The notes under the pieces are model-generated. The model did not search any database, was not told the origin of the DNA, and saw nothing but the letters and a program-made list of their open reading frames with translations. 64,000 nucleotides of DNA. It comes from Octadecabacter arcticus 238. Lineage in GTDB: Bacteria; Pseudomonadota; Alphaproteobacteria; Rhodobacterales; Rhodobacteraceae. The stretch is taken from NCBI RefSeq assembly GCF_000155735.2, contig NC_020908.1, forward strand, positions 3,043,001 to 3,107,000. Reading direction: 5' to 3'. Within the stretch, counting starts at the first letter, position 1, and every line of letters begins with the position of its first letter. Positions 16,690 to 25,614 of the stretch are shown here, one piece after another. A program made the translations under genes and the position numbers.

Positions 16690-17904
16690 TCAATCAGATA
16701 CTTGGTTTTGCCAAACTGCGCTGACCTGCGCGCGGATGATCCGCGCGATCTGGCTGCAATCATCGGTGGAAAACGTCAGCGGCAAGCGCATATCGATGAT
16801 CCCCGCTAAAATACGATCACTTTTCGGCATGCGATCTGAGGGGGCATAGCGCCAACTGTCATAGCGCGATGTGAAACCGCTCGGCTCTGCGCCGCCGAAC
16901 CATTTCAGTTCAACGCCGCGCGCACGGCAGCGCGCGATCACGTCTTGCACGGACGCGGGCGGCCAATCCAGAAGCAGAAACTGGAACGAGGACGCAACGA
17001 AGCCTTCGGTTGCGGGTCGGTCAATCAGTTTCAAACCAGCCGTGTCGCGCAAGCCGGTTTCCAGAGAGCGGTACAGAGCATTCCAACGGTCGCATTGTGT
17101 TTGCAGGTCAGCCAGTTGCGGGCGCAGGATCGCTGCCCGCAGATTGTCCATCCGGCCTGAAATATTGGGGGTCTCGTATTTGATCTGGGCGAACGCCTCG
17201 GGTGGTGGGGCCGCACGGTGGCGGTCAAACAGCATGTAGCTGCCCGACAACATGATGGCGCGGGCCATGCCGTCGGCATCATCGCTGATCAGCAAGCCGC
17301 CCTCTCCGGAATTGACGTGTTTATAGGTCTGGGTGGAATAGCAGCCGAATTTGCCAAAGCGACCAGAAGGTATGCCGTTCCAATCGGCCCCCATGGTGTG
17401 GGCGCAGTCTTCGATGACAGTGACTTGGGCCGCGTCACACAGAGCCATCAGCGCATCCATGTCACAGATATGGCCGCGCATATGCGACAACAGCAACACC
17501 GACGACTGGTCCAGTTTTGCAGCCAAGTCATCCAGATCAATCACCAAATCTTCGGTCACACCCACAAAGATCGGCGTGGCCCCGACCGCGGCAATGGCAC
17601 CAGGAACGGGCGCGAGGGTGAACGCGTTGGTCAACACGGTGTCGCCGTGTCCAATGCCGCACGCCCGCAACGCAGTGGTCATTGCGTACCCGCCCGACGC
17701 CACAGCAAGGCAATATTTCGCCCCTGTAAGGCTGGCAAATTCTTCTTCCAGCAACGCGGCCTCGGCGATTTCATCGCCCGATGTGTTGTAGCGATGCAGA
17801 CGCCCGTGGTTGAGCACCGCCAATGCTGCGTCGATGCCCGCCTGCGGGATCGGTTCCTGCTGGGTAAAGCTGCCACGAAAGACGTCGGTTAAAATCTTGT
17901 TCAT
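16690..17904 (-). CDS. DegT/DnrJ/EryC1/StrS-family aminotransferase
   Basis: The 404-residue PLP-dependent enzyme is of the sugar aminotransferase type. Visible are the cofactor-binding ALRACGIGHGDTVLTNAFT region, VIEDCAHTMGA with the PLP-ring Asp, and the Schiff-base lysine in TYKHVNSGEGG near residue 192. Family members aminate keto-sugars for cell-surface polysaccharides or antibiotics, and the substrate cannot be read from sequence. No sugar-nucleotide genes adjoin it. It converges with the S24-like regulator and is followed upstream by gph. Confidence 0.9.
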   Translation of the reverse strand: MNKILTDVFRGSFTQQEPIPQAGIDAALAVLNHGRLHRYNTSGDEIAEAALLEEEFASLTGAKYCLAVASGGYAMTTALRACGIGHGDTVLTNAFTLAPVPGAIAAVGATPIFVGVTEDLVIDLDDLAAKLDQSSVLLLSHMRGHICDMDALMALCDAAQVTVIEDCAHTMGADWNGIPSGRFGKFGCYSTQTYKHVNSGEGGLLISDDADGMARAIMLSGSYMLFDRHRAAPPPEAFAQIKYETPNISGRMDNLRAAILRPQLADLQTQCDRWNALYRSLETGLRDTAGLKLIDRPATEGFVASSFQFLLLDWPPASVQDVIARCRARGVELKWFGGAEPSGFTSRYDSWRYAPSDRMPKSDRILAGIIDMRLPLTFSTDDCSQIARIIRAQVSAVWQNQVSD

Positions 17905-17945
17905 GATCTGTTTGTGCGTCTAGGTCGCCGACCCGTCAATGGCGA

Positions 17946-18614
17946 TTACGCCGCACCCATCAGGCGATCCACGATTGCGGGCAAATCTTCGTAGCGTTCC
18001 AGCAGCGCTTCGGGGTTGAGGGCGGCCATGTTTTCACCAGACGGGCCGAACGTCACAAGGATCGATGGCACGCCTGCGGCTTTTGCAGTGTTGCGGTCCG
18101 TCGCGGTGTCGCCCACCAAGCAGGTCAGCGCCGCAATGCCACCCGCGCGCCGCGCCGCTTCGAACAGATGTTCGGGGTCCGGCTTTTTGACCATAAGCGT
18201 ATCGGCGCCGACCAAGGAGGCAAATGCACCCCGGACGCCAAGACGCCGCAGCAGGTCTTCGGCCAGACCTTCGGGTTTGTTGGTGGCGATCCCGACACCG
18301 TACCCGCGCATTTTCAGGGCCTCAACCGCGTCCATCGCACCGGGATACATCACTGTATGGTGGTCAATGTCTTTGGCATAAGCGTCCAACAGAACCTGAT
18401 ACTGGCCGGCAATGTCAGGTTCGCCAAAGCCATCGACACGGCTGAACCCCAACGTCAGCATCGCCCGCCCGCCGCGCAACGCCGTGCCCGCGTCCTTAGC
18501 CGGATCAAGCAGCGCGCCGAGCCCAAGACCCTTGAAACAGACGTTGGCCGCCGCAATCAGATCTTGGGATGTGTCGGCCAATGTGCCGTCGAGATCGAAG
18601 ATAACCGTTTTCAT
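17946..18614 (-). CDS. gph: phosphoglycolate phosphatase (HAD superfamily)
   Basis: The 222-residue HAD-IA hydrolase removes phosphate from 2-phosphoglycolate formed by photorespiration or DNA repair. Motif I is VIFDLDGTLADTSQDL at the N-terminus, motif II is in GIATNKPEG, and motif III/IV is KKPDPEHLFEA with CLVGDTATDRNTAKAAG. Length is typical. It is divergent from glmU across 132 bases. Other HAD-IA activities cannot be excluded, but the Gph-type sequence is convincing. Confidence 0.88.
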   Translation of the reverse strand: MKTVIFDLDGTLADTSQDLIAAANVCFKGLGLGALLDPAKDAGTALRGGRAMLTLGFSRVDGFGEPDIAGQYQVLLDAYAKDIDHHTVMYPGAMDAVEALKMRGYGVGIATNKPEGLAEDLLRRLGVRGAFASLVGADTLMVKKPDPEHLFEAARRAGGIAALTCLVGDTATDRNTAKAAGVPSILVTFGPSGENMAALNPEALLERYEDLPAIVDRLMGAA

Positions 18615-18746
18615 ACATGTTTCCTAAGCTTGCTTTGGCGACATCTGTAACCCAGCGACATGGGATGTGAAGCCCCCAAGCAGGTCGCGCCCTTGCGGAA
18701 TCAGCCCTTGCGCGTATGTAGGGAAAAAACAACACAGGTGGGCGCA

Positions 18747-20099
18747 ATGGCAGTCGCTTTGATTATTTTAGCCGCAGGAAAAGGCACTCGGATGATGTCC
18801 GACGTACCCAAAGTTCTGCACGAGGTCGCTGGTGGGTCTTTACTGGTCCACGCGATGAGGTCTGGATCCAACCTTGAACCCGAACGGACAGTCGTTGTCG
18901 CGGGCCACGGGGCCGAGGCCGTTGGCGCGGCTACACTGGCATATGACGAAGACGCAATTGTCGTGGTTCAGCAAGACCAGCTGGGCACTGCTCATGCGGT
19001 CAAGCAGGCCAAAGATGCCTTGGCAGATTTTAGCGGCGACGTCATTATCCTGTACGGAGATACGCCGTTTATTCAATCCGAAACCCTGGACTCGATGTTG
19101 ACCGCCGGGGCTACTGCGGACGTGGTTGTACTGGGGTTTCAAGCCGCCGATCCAGGTCGCTACGGGCGGCTGATGATGGACGGTGATGCGTTGGAGCGGA
19201 TCATTGAATTCAAAGATGCAACAGATGAAGAACGCATGATAAACCTTTGTAACTCTGGTGTTATCTCGGCCAAGGCAGATGTTATTTTTGATCTGTTGGA
19301 CGCTGTTTCAGACGATAACGCGGCGGGTGAATATTACCTGACCGACATCATCGGTATCGCGCGCGCCAAAGGCTTGTCTGCAACAGTTGTGCGCTGCGAA
19401 GAGGCCGAAACCATGGGCATCAATTCGCGCGCCGACCTCGCGGCAGCAGAGGCGGCATTTCAAGTTCGCGCCCGCAAAGACGCCATGGCGAACGGCGTGT
19501 CATTGCACGCGCCCGACACGGTCTATTTCAGCCATGATACCTACATCGGGTCGGATACGGTCGTGGAACCAAACGTGGTTTTTGCGGTCGGTGTTACGGT
19601 CGAAAACAACGCCACGATCCGCGCGTTCAGTCATCTTGAGGGGTGTCATGTGTCGCGCGGCAGCGTCGTCGGCCCCTACGCGCGGCTGCGTCCCGGAACA
19701 GAACTGGCGGAGAACGTTAAGGTCGGCAATTTTGTGGAAATCAAGAACGCGGTGATTGAGGCGGGCGCGAAGGTTAACCACCTGAGCTATATCGGCGATG
19801 CCCATGTGGGCGAGCGGTCCAACATCGGCGCTGGCACGATTACCTGCAACTATGACGGCGTGTCCAAGCATCGGACCACGATTGGCGCGGATGTGTTCGT
19901 GGGGTCCAACACAATGCTGGTGGCACCTGTAACTTTGGGCGATGAGAGCATGACCGCCACAGGTACAATCGTCACGAAAAACGTACCAGAAGGCGACATG
20001 GCGGTGGGCCGTGCGCGTCAAGAGAATAAACCGGGATTTGCGCGACGAATGTTGCAAAAGTTCAAGTCCAATACGGCAAGTGCCGCTAAGGAGCCCTGA
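18747..20099 (+). CDS. glmU: bifunctional N-acetylglucosamine-1-P uridyltransferase / glucosamine-1-P acetyltransferase
   Basis: GlmU acetylates glucosamine-1-phosphate and then makes UDP-N-acetylglucosamine for peptidoglycan and lipopolysaccharide. The N-terminal nucleotidyltransferase motif is LAAGKGTRM near residue 9. The C-terminal half is a left-handed beta-helix of hexapeptide repeats with NFVEIKNAVIEAG and SNIGAGTITCNYDG. The frame is open from 18660, but the ATG at 18747 (MAVALIIL) gives 450 residues, the family length. It is two bases from glmS, so the two form an operon. Confidence 0.96.
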   Translation: MAVALIILAAGKGTRMMSDVPKVLHEVAGGSLLVHAMRSGSNLEPERTVVVAGHGAEAVGAATLAYDEDAIVVVQQDQLGTAHAVKQAKDALADFSGDVIILYGDTPFIQSETLDSMLTAGATADVVVLGFQAADPGRYGRLMMDGDALERIIEFKDATDEERMINLCNSGVISAKADVIFDLLDAVSDDNAAGEYYLTDIIGIARAKGLSATVVRCEEAETMGINSRADLAAAEAAFQVRARKDAMANGVSLHAPDTVYFSHDTYIGSDTVVEPNVVFAVGVTVENNATIRAFSHLEGCHVSRGSVVGPYARLRPGTELAENVKVGNFVEIKNAVIEAGAKVNHLSYIGDAHVGERSNIGAGTITCNYDGVSKHRTTIGADVFVGSNTMLVAPVTLGDESMTATGTIVTKNVPEGDMAVGRARQENKPGFARRMLQKFKSNTASAAKEP

Positions 20100-20101
20100 A
20101 A

Positions 20102-21919
20102 ATGTGTGGAATTGTAGGTATCCTAGGGCGGCACGAAGCGGCGCCTATCCTTGTGGAAGCGCTGAAACGGCTGGAATACCGCGGCTATGACAGCGCTGGA
20201 ATTGCAACCTTGAACGCTGGCGTTCTGGATCGCCGCCGTGCGGTGGGTAAACTGATAAATTTACAGGATCTACTGGTGCATGAACCACTGGCAGGAAAAT
20301 CCGGCATCGGGCACACCCGTTGGGCGACCCACGGCGAACCCAATGTGAACAATGCCCATCCACACCAGACCAGACGTGTGGCTGTGGTTCACAACGGCAT
20401 TATTGAAAACTTCCGCGAGCTGCGCGAAGAGTTGGCCACCAAAGGCATCCACTATGAGACCGACACCGATACGGAAACTGTCGCACTTTTGGCACAAAGC
20501 TATCTAGATCAAGGCCTTAGCCCACGCGACGCGGCAGAACAGACAATTGCGCGCCTGATGGGGGCCTACGCGCTGTGTTTTCTGTTTGAGGGCGAAGACG
20601 ACCTGATGATCGCGGCGCGCAAAGGATCACCGCTGGCAATCGGGCACGGGGATGGTGAAATGTTCGTCGGATCGGACGCGATTGCACTGGCGCCAATGAC
20701 CGACAAAGTCACCTACCTCGACGAAGGTGACTGGGCCGTGATTACGCGAACATCGTTGGAAATTCGCGACGGCGAGGGCCGGATCGCCAACCGCGACATG
20801 CGCACAATCAAGATTGATACCGCGTCGGTCGACAAAGGCGGGCACAAGCATTTCATGGCGAAAGAAATCGCCGAACAACCGTCGGTGCTGACCAATGCAT
20901 TGGGCTACTATATTCAGGACGGCAAGATCATGTTGCCCGATCCAGGATTGGATTTTGCACAGATTGATCACCTGACAATGGTGGCTTGCGGCACGGCCTT
21001 CTATGCCTGCCTCGTGGCGAAATACTGGTTTGAACAGATTGCCCGCCTGCCCGTCGAGATCGATGTTGCATCCGAATTCCGCTACCGCGAACCACCGATC
21101 CCGAAAGGCACCGCGGCGTTGTTCGTCAGCCAATCCGGTGAGACCGCCGATACATTGGCCGCGTTGCGATATTGCCAAGGCAAGGTCGACAAGATCGTGT
21201 CGGTGGTGAATGTTCCCGAAAGTTCAATCGCCCGCGAAAGCGATTTGCCGCTGCCGATTTTGGCGGGCATCGAGATCGGCGTGGCGTCAACAAAAGCGTT
21301 CACCTGCCAGCTGACAGTGCTGGCAATTTTGGCGATCAAGGCGGCGCAAGATCGCGGACACATGAACCCCGATGAAGTGGCCGAGGCGTTAGAGCAGGTG
21401 AAGTCTGTCCCCGGCTTGATGAGCCATGCTTTGGCCCTTGGCGAGCGCACCAAAGCCGTGTCGCGCAAACTGGCAGAGGCACGAGACATCCTGTTTCTGG
21501 GGCGCGGACCGATGTACGCACTGGCCCACGAGGGTGCACTAAAATTGAAAGAAATCAGCTACATACACGCCGAAGCTTATGCATCAGGCGAACTGAAGCA
21601 CGGACCAATTGCACTGGTGGACAAACACGTACCAGTCATCGTCATGGCCCCGCGCGATGCGCTGTTCGAAAAGACGATTTCCAACATGCAAGAAGTCATG
21701 GCGCGCGGTGGCAAGGTGTTGTTGATCACAGACAAACAGGGTGCCAAAGAGGCTGGACCGGGGGTGTGGGACACGATCCTGATGCCCGAGGTTGCCCCCT
21801 TCGTCGCCCCTATCCTTTATGCAATCCCAGCCCAATTGTTGGCCTATCATACGGCGGTCGCCAAAGGCACCGACGTGGATCAGCCGCGCAATTTGGCCAA
21901 ATCGGTAACAGTTGAATGA
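20102..21919 (+). CDS. glmS: glutamine--fructose-6-phosphate aminotransferase (isomerizing)
   Basis: GlmS makes glucosamine-6-phosphate from fructose-6-phosphate and glutamine, the first step of the amino-sugar pathway that GlmU completes. The N-terminal Cys of MCGIVGILG is the glutaminase nucleophile, and the ornithine/phosphosugar part has SQSGETADTLAAL and ASTKAFTCQ. The protein ends DVDQPRNLAKSVTVE, the conserved GlmS C-terminus. The 605-residue length is normal. The stop overlaps the next ATG by four bases. Confidence 0.97.
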   Translation: MCGIVGILGRHEAAPILVEALKRLEYRGYDSAGIATLNAGVLDRRRAVGKLINLQDLLVHEPLAGKSGIGHTRWATHGEPNVNNAHPHQTRRVAVVHNGIIENFRELREELATKGIHYETDTDTETVALLAQSYLDQGLSPRDAAEQTIARLMGAYALCFLFEGEDDLMIAARKGSPLAIGHGDGEMFVGSDAIALAPMTDKVTYLDEGDWAVITRTSLEIRDGEGRIANRDMRTIKIDTASVDKGGHKHFMAKEIAEQPSVLTNALGYYIQDGKIMLPDPGLDFAQIDHLTMVACGTAFYACLVAKYWFEQIARLPVEIDVASEFRYREPPIPKGTAALFVSQSGETADTLAALRYCQGKVDKIVSVVNVPESSIARESDLPLPILAGIEIGVASTKAFTCQLTVLAILAIKAAQDRGHMNPDEVAEALEQVKSVPGLMSHALALGERTKAVSRKLAEARDILFLGRGPMYALAHEGALKLKEISYIHAEAYASGELKHGPIALVDKHVPVIVMAPRDALFEKTISNMQEVMARGGKVLLITDKQGAKEAGPGVWDTILMPEVAPFVAPILYAIPAQLLAYHTAVAKGTDVDQPRNLAKSVTVE

Positions 21920-22602
21920 TCCCTATTGAAGACGCGATTGCCGTTCTGCAAATCCAAGGCGATGTGCAAAAAGCGGTTGAAATGAAATCCTACCATAAGG
22001 CCGAGCGGGTCTATTTTGGCGTACCTAACCCCGCGATTGATGCGGCGGTCAAAACCTGGCGGGCGGACTTGTCGGTTGACGACAGGTTGGCGCTGGCGGC
22101 TGACCTTTGGGACAGCAACGTTCACGAAGCCCGCGTCGCGGCGGCAAAATTATTGATGCAGGCGCGGATCAATCCCGATGAAGCCGCGTGGGCGTTGATC
22201 ATGTCGTGGGTGCCACAATTTGATACTTGGGCGATTGCCGATCACGTTTGCGGTGCGGGCGCGCGCCGGTTGCTTGCGGATCCGTCGCGGCTGGGCGTCG
22301 TTGAGGGCTGGATCACGTCAGATCATATGTGGACCAAGCGTGCCGCGATGGTCATCACCTTGCCGTGGACGAAAATGAACAATCCCAAGCCGGACGAACT
22401 GGCCGCCCGCGAACGCATTTTGGGCTGGGCGGCGGAATACACCAATGACCAAGCGTGGTTCATTCAAAAGTCCGTGGCATGGTGGTTGCGCGAATTGGGT
22501 CGCCACGATGCGCCACGGGTCTGGACGTTTTTGGACGCCCATGGCGATAAGATGAAACCGTCGCTGCGCAAAGACGCGAGCAGAAATTTGCCACCGCGCT
22601 AG
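21916..22602 (+). CDS. DNA alkylation repair (AlkD-like) glycosylase
   Basis: The 228-residue all-helical protein resembles the HEAT-like-repeat glycosylases that remove N3- and N7-alkylated purines. Key stretches are ALAADLWDSNVHEARVAAA near residue 58, WVPQFDTWAIADHVC near 96 with the Asp expected for catalysis, and FIQKSVAWWLRELGRHD near 185. All match the AlkD family layout. It is translationally coupled to glmS (ATGA), although the biochemical link is not obvious. It is intact and of normal size. Confidence 0.85.
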   Translation: MIPIEDAIAVLQIQGDVQKAVEMKSYHKAERVYFGVPNPAIDAAVKTWRADLSVDDRLALAADLWDSNVHEARVAAAKLLMQARINPDEAAWALIMSWVPQFDTWAIADHVCGAGARRLLADPSRLGVVEGWITSDHMWTKRAAMVITLPWTKMNNPKPDELAARERILGWAAEYTNDQAWFIQKSVAWWLRELGRHDAPRVWTFLDAHGDKMKPSLRKDASRNLPPR

Positions 22603-22660
22603 CACCCGCTTGCTGCGACGTGTGTGTACCATACAAGATAACCCTCAAGGAGCCGTCGAC

Positions 22661-23305
22661 GTGATCAATCTGACCCCTCAAGTCAATCTTCTGGCCGAAC
22701 GCATCCAGCCGCTTCGCTCGGGTCCTGCGCGCGTTTTGGTCGCGATTGCGGGCCCGCCAGCCAGTGGGAAAACCACGCTGGCGGAGGAACTGGCGCGGCG
22801 GCTGAATGCACAAAAGTGTCAGACCGTGGTGGTGCCACAAGACGGGTTTCATCTGGACAATCAGGTGCTTGAGGAACGTGGCCAACTTAACCGCAAGGGC
22901 GCGCCACAGACGTTTGATGGCGCTGGGTTCGTGCATATGGTGCGCCGCCTGAAGGAACGCGTCGACGTGGCAGTTCCGACTTTTGATCGCACCCGCGACA
23001 TTTCAATTGCGGGCGCGCGGATCGTTCCCGCCAGCGCCGAGGTGATCATCGTTGAGGGCAATTATCTGCTATATGACGAGGCACCTTGGTTCAATTTGGC
23101 GCCGCTCTGGACGCTGTCAGTGCGCCTTGATGTACCCATAGAAGAGCTGCGCGCGCGGCTGATTCAACGGTGGCTGGGCCATGGGTTAAGCCGCACAGCC
23201 GCGACGCGGCGCGCCACAAACAACGATGTGCCGAACGCGCAAAGTGTGTTGGATCATGCCCTGCCTGCGACGCTGACGCTTGCGCCGGACGGCACGCTCG
23301 CCTGA
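22661..23305 (+). CDS. P-loop nucleoside/nucleotide kinase family protein
   Basis: The 214-residue protein has a Walker A motif GPPASGKTTLAEELA near residue 30. It also has PQDGFHLDN near 58 and VIIVEGNYLLYDE near 130, as in the uridine-kinase/pantothenate-kinase-like family sometimes annotated as a fructose-transport kinase. The start is a GTG at 22661 preceded by AAGGAG eight bases earlier; an upstream ATG at 22610 lacks such a site. The substrate is not clear. It is the last gene of the glm run before the IS region. Confidence 0.8.
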   Translation: MINLTPQVNLLAERIQPLRSGPARVLVAIAGPPASGKTTLAEELARRLNAQKCQTVVVPQDGFHLDNQVLEERGQLNRKGAPQTFDGAGFVHMVRRLKERVDVAVPTFDRTRDISIAGARIVPASAEVIIVEGNYLLYDEAPWFNLAPLWTLSVRLDVPIEELRARLIQRWLGHGLSRTAATRRATNNDVPNAQSVLDHALPATLTLAPDGTLA

Positions 23306-23607
23306 CGCGGGCGCCTGACGCGGGCGCGGTTGTAGTATCGCGCCTAAGGCGTATGTTTAGCGGACCGGTACCCCCCCATTTATGGGGCTGTTTGAAACTA
23401 GAACTACGCGGCCATTTGGTACTGGTTCAATTTCATGGCGGGGTGAGGGCGATATAGAAACAATCCAGTGGATCGTTTCCGCCCCAAACGGGCGAAGCCC
23501 CGAGTGATGCCGCCGATGCCCATGTTGGTTGGGGCGGTCCGTTGCCCGGCAGTGGTTTGCCTGTGCCCGGCAGTGGTTTGCCTGCAAACGATGAGTATCC
23601 GTATTGG
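23306..23607. other. non-coding stretch before the decayed IS110-type element
   Basis: No gene is seen. The stretch begins with a 13-bp tandem pair (GCCTGACGCGGGC, 23300-23325) that overlaps the kinase stop, and holds a 21-bp tandem repeat at 23543-23584. It probably includes the right end of the IS110-type element, but the exact end is not resolved. Confidence 0.5.
23543..23584. repeat. 21-bp tandem direct repeat, two copies
   Basis: The unit starts TGCCCGGCAGTGG, ends TTTGCCTG, and is repeated exactly twice head to tail. It lies in the non-coding flank of the IS110-type pseudogene, 24 bases past its stop, so it may belong to the element end. Confidence 0.7.
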
Positions 23608-24580
23608 TCAAGCTGGATATTCGCCCCATTTTCGCTGATCCCGTAGAAGGGTATTTGCGGTGACAATCAGCTTTCGCATAACGGCTGTGATCGCCAGCTT
23701 CTTGCATTTCCCAGTCGATATCAGATGTTCGTATTTTGCCTTCATGTCTGGATTGAAGCGTGTAGCAACAACCGCTGGCAGATAGACTGCGCGCCTGACG
23801 CTGGCGCGACCGCCCTGGATGCGTTCCTTGCCTTGCCACTTTCCCGATTGCCTCGATATGGGTGCAAGGCCCGCCAGCGCCGCTGCTTTCTTGCCACTCA
23901 AATGTCCGAGTTCGGGCATTTCGGTTAATATCGCACAGGCTGTTACCTTTGCGATGCCCGGAATGCTTGTAAGAATCTCGGCGCGTGCAGCGAGATCTTT
24001 GTCTGCCGCAACGATGGCATCGATTGCCTCGGTAACTTGCGACAAGTCACGTTCGATCTGTTTCAGACGTCGTTTGATCTGCTGGGAAGGCAGGACGTGC
24101 GTCGTTGCGGCAAGTCGTGCCTTTGCTGCGGTCCGGTCCTTGATCAATGCCAGCCTGGCTGTTGCCAGCTGCTTGAGATCATGAAGTGTTTCGCTTTTGG
24201 GTTGGTCTGCTCTCAATTCCAGAAGTGCGCCCATTTTGGCTAATAGCGCAGCGTCCACCCGGTCCGTTTTGGCCAGCCGGCCGTTCGCGATTAGTCTTGA
24301 ACCGATGGCGACCAAATCGCTCACCTTCGCAGAACCGGCGGGCCTGACGCGGATTGACCCGTGCAAAGCTGATCCCGTGTTGAGCCAAGCCCGTTTCGAT
24401 GCACCTGTGATAAATGCCTGTTGCTTCAAAAATGACGCGGGAAACTTCTGTTTTTCTCGCCCAAAATGCGAGTGCTTTAGCGCCAGCTTTGTCATTTCAA
24501 AACTGCCTGTGCTCTCGCGAGGACAACCAATAAGCGTCCAATGTGTCATTCGAAATGTCGATCCCAATGGTATCTTCCAT
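23608..24580 (-). pseudogene. IS110-family transposase, decayed
   Basis: The ATG at 24580 opens the usual DEDD-type start (MEDTIGIDISNDTLDAYWL), but an in-frame TGA follows after about 27 codons. A frameshift then lies near the conserved NPRQARRF stretch. The later part is in another frame and well preserved: GRLAKTDRVDAALLAKMGA, then LTSIPGIAKVTACAILTEMP and ALAGLAPISRQSGKWQGKER of the transposase_20 domain. It is thus an inactive DEDD recombinase of the IS110 family. The preceding leader (24581-24720) is non-coding and could hold the guide RNA of such elements. Confidence 0.85.
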
Positions 24581-24652
24581 GTGTCTCTTCCTAACCTTGT
24601 CTTGTCATGCGGGCCCAAAGCCCAAGTATCCGTTCAGGTTTCAAAAAAAAGA

Positions 24653-24713
24653 CGGAGGTGACCTTACTCAGCGACGGTCCTCAACAACCAAGAGGGGAAC
24701 GGCCCAACCTCCG
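24653..24713 (-). ncRNA. possible bridge/seek RNA segment in the IS110 leader
   Basis: CGGAGGT at 24653 and its exact complement ACCTCCG at 24707 could close a structured RNA of about 60 bases, with a CCTC/GAGG inner pairing. It lies in the 5' non-coding leader of an IS110-family recombinase gene, where bridge RNAs of this family are encoded. The assignment is speculative. Confidence 0.2.
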
Positions 24714-24792
24714 CCGCTGCCTGGCATAAATGACGTGCTGCGCAGCTGTTCCAGCTTCGCATAGAAACTGCCAAAATCATAAGACAAGAGGG

Positions 24793-24918
24793 GCGCACAG
24801 TTCGATTGTATCGCTCGATATATGCGTTCTGTTGCGGCTTCCCCGGCTGAATTTAGCTGAGCGTTATGTGGTGCTTGCAGGCCCATTCAATGAGCTTGCC
24901 GCTTACATATTCTGGCCC
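24793..24918 (-). pseudogene. 3' fragment of IS3-family (IS407-group) orfB
   Basis: The minus strand reads GPEYVSGKLIEWACKHHITL, an in-frame TAA, then IQPGKPQQNAYIERYNRTVR. This is the rve integrase core of IS3-family OrfB. The sequence starts abruptly at GPEY, exactly where the N-terminal fragment at 30064-30618 stops (RVDN). The two are therefore halves of one gene separated by 5,145 bases of nested elements. The real C-terminal end after NRTVR is missing. Confidence 0.85.
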
Positions 24919-24948
24919 ATAACACCTTCGGAATGATGCTAGTTTAGA

Positions 24949-24999
24949 GGTTATGACCACCTGCGCAGCCCTCAAATAGCGCAGCAGGTGGTCATAACC
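24949..24999. repeat. long inverted repeat in the 5' leader of the IS110/IS1111-type element
   Basis: A 16-bp perfect stem (GGTTATGACCACCTGC and its complement), extended by GCGC on both sides after a small bulge, surrounds a short loop. It lies 57 bases before the transposase ATG at 25056. It may be a structural end of the element, a terminator against outside transcription, or part of a non-coding RNA. Confidence 0.7.
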
Positions 25000-25055
25000 G
25001 TGCCTCAGGTCTCTACAGTGGTTTTGCACAAACCACACCGCAAAGGAGACCTACT

Positions 25056-25588
25056 ATGACCGTGATTACAATTACACAGAACACACCTGTTTTGGTGGCT
25101 ATCGACATCGCCAAAGCGCGGCATGAGGTTTTGATTGCTGTTCCAGGCAAGAAGCGCCGCCGTCGCTTAACTGTTTTAAACGAACTTGCTGACTTCACCC
25201 GCCTCATCACCGCGTTAAAGGACTACGGCCGCCCAGTGCGCGCAGCTTTTGAAGCAACCGGTAATTACCACCGCGCCTTGGCTTATCATCTGACAACCGC
25301 AGGTTTTGAAGTGAAGCTGGTATCGTCAGTTGCTTTGGCGCGAACTAGGGAAGCTCTCCACAATAGTTGGGATAAGAACGACCCCAAGGACGCTCAGGTC
25401 ATTCTCCACATGATGGAGATTGGGAATGAGCAGTTCTACCACGACCCGCTGGTGCGTGGGACAAATGACATTCAGGAATTATCCAAGACCCACGATATCG
25501 TTTCCAAGTCGAAAACCGAGTTGTGGCATCGGGTTCTGACGCATTATCTACCGTTGTATTTTCCAGAAGCTGACCGTTTCCATCTCAG
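25056..25588 (+). pseudogene. IS110-family (IS1111-like) transposase, N-terminal part
   Basis: The ATG after AAGGAG opens a protein with the DEDD catalytic layout: VLVAIDIAKARHEVLIAV, then AAFEATGNYHRALAYHL and NSWDKNDPKDAQVILHM. The frame remains coding to about 25588 (FPEADRFHL) and then enters an inserted IS630-type element. The remaining part resumes near 26750. Excluding the inserts, the protein would end at the TGA at 28711-28713. The gene is therefore interrupted rather than mutated. Confidence 0.85.
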
Positions 25589-25614
25589 TTTACGCAGTGA
25601 TACCAACGGCCGAA

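Noticed and set aside
20100..20105. glmS ribozyme upstream of glmS
   Set aside because: Only two bases separate glmU and glmS, so there is no room for the ribozyme, which is also a Gram-positive feature.
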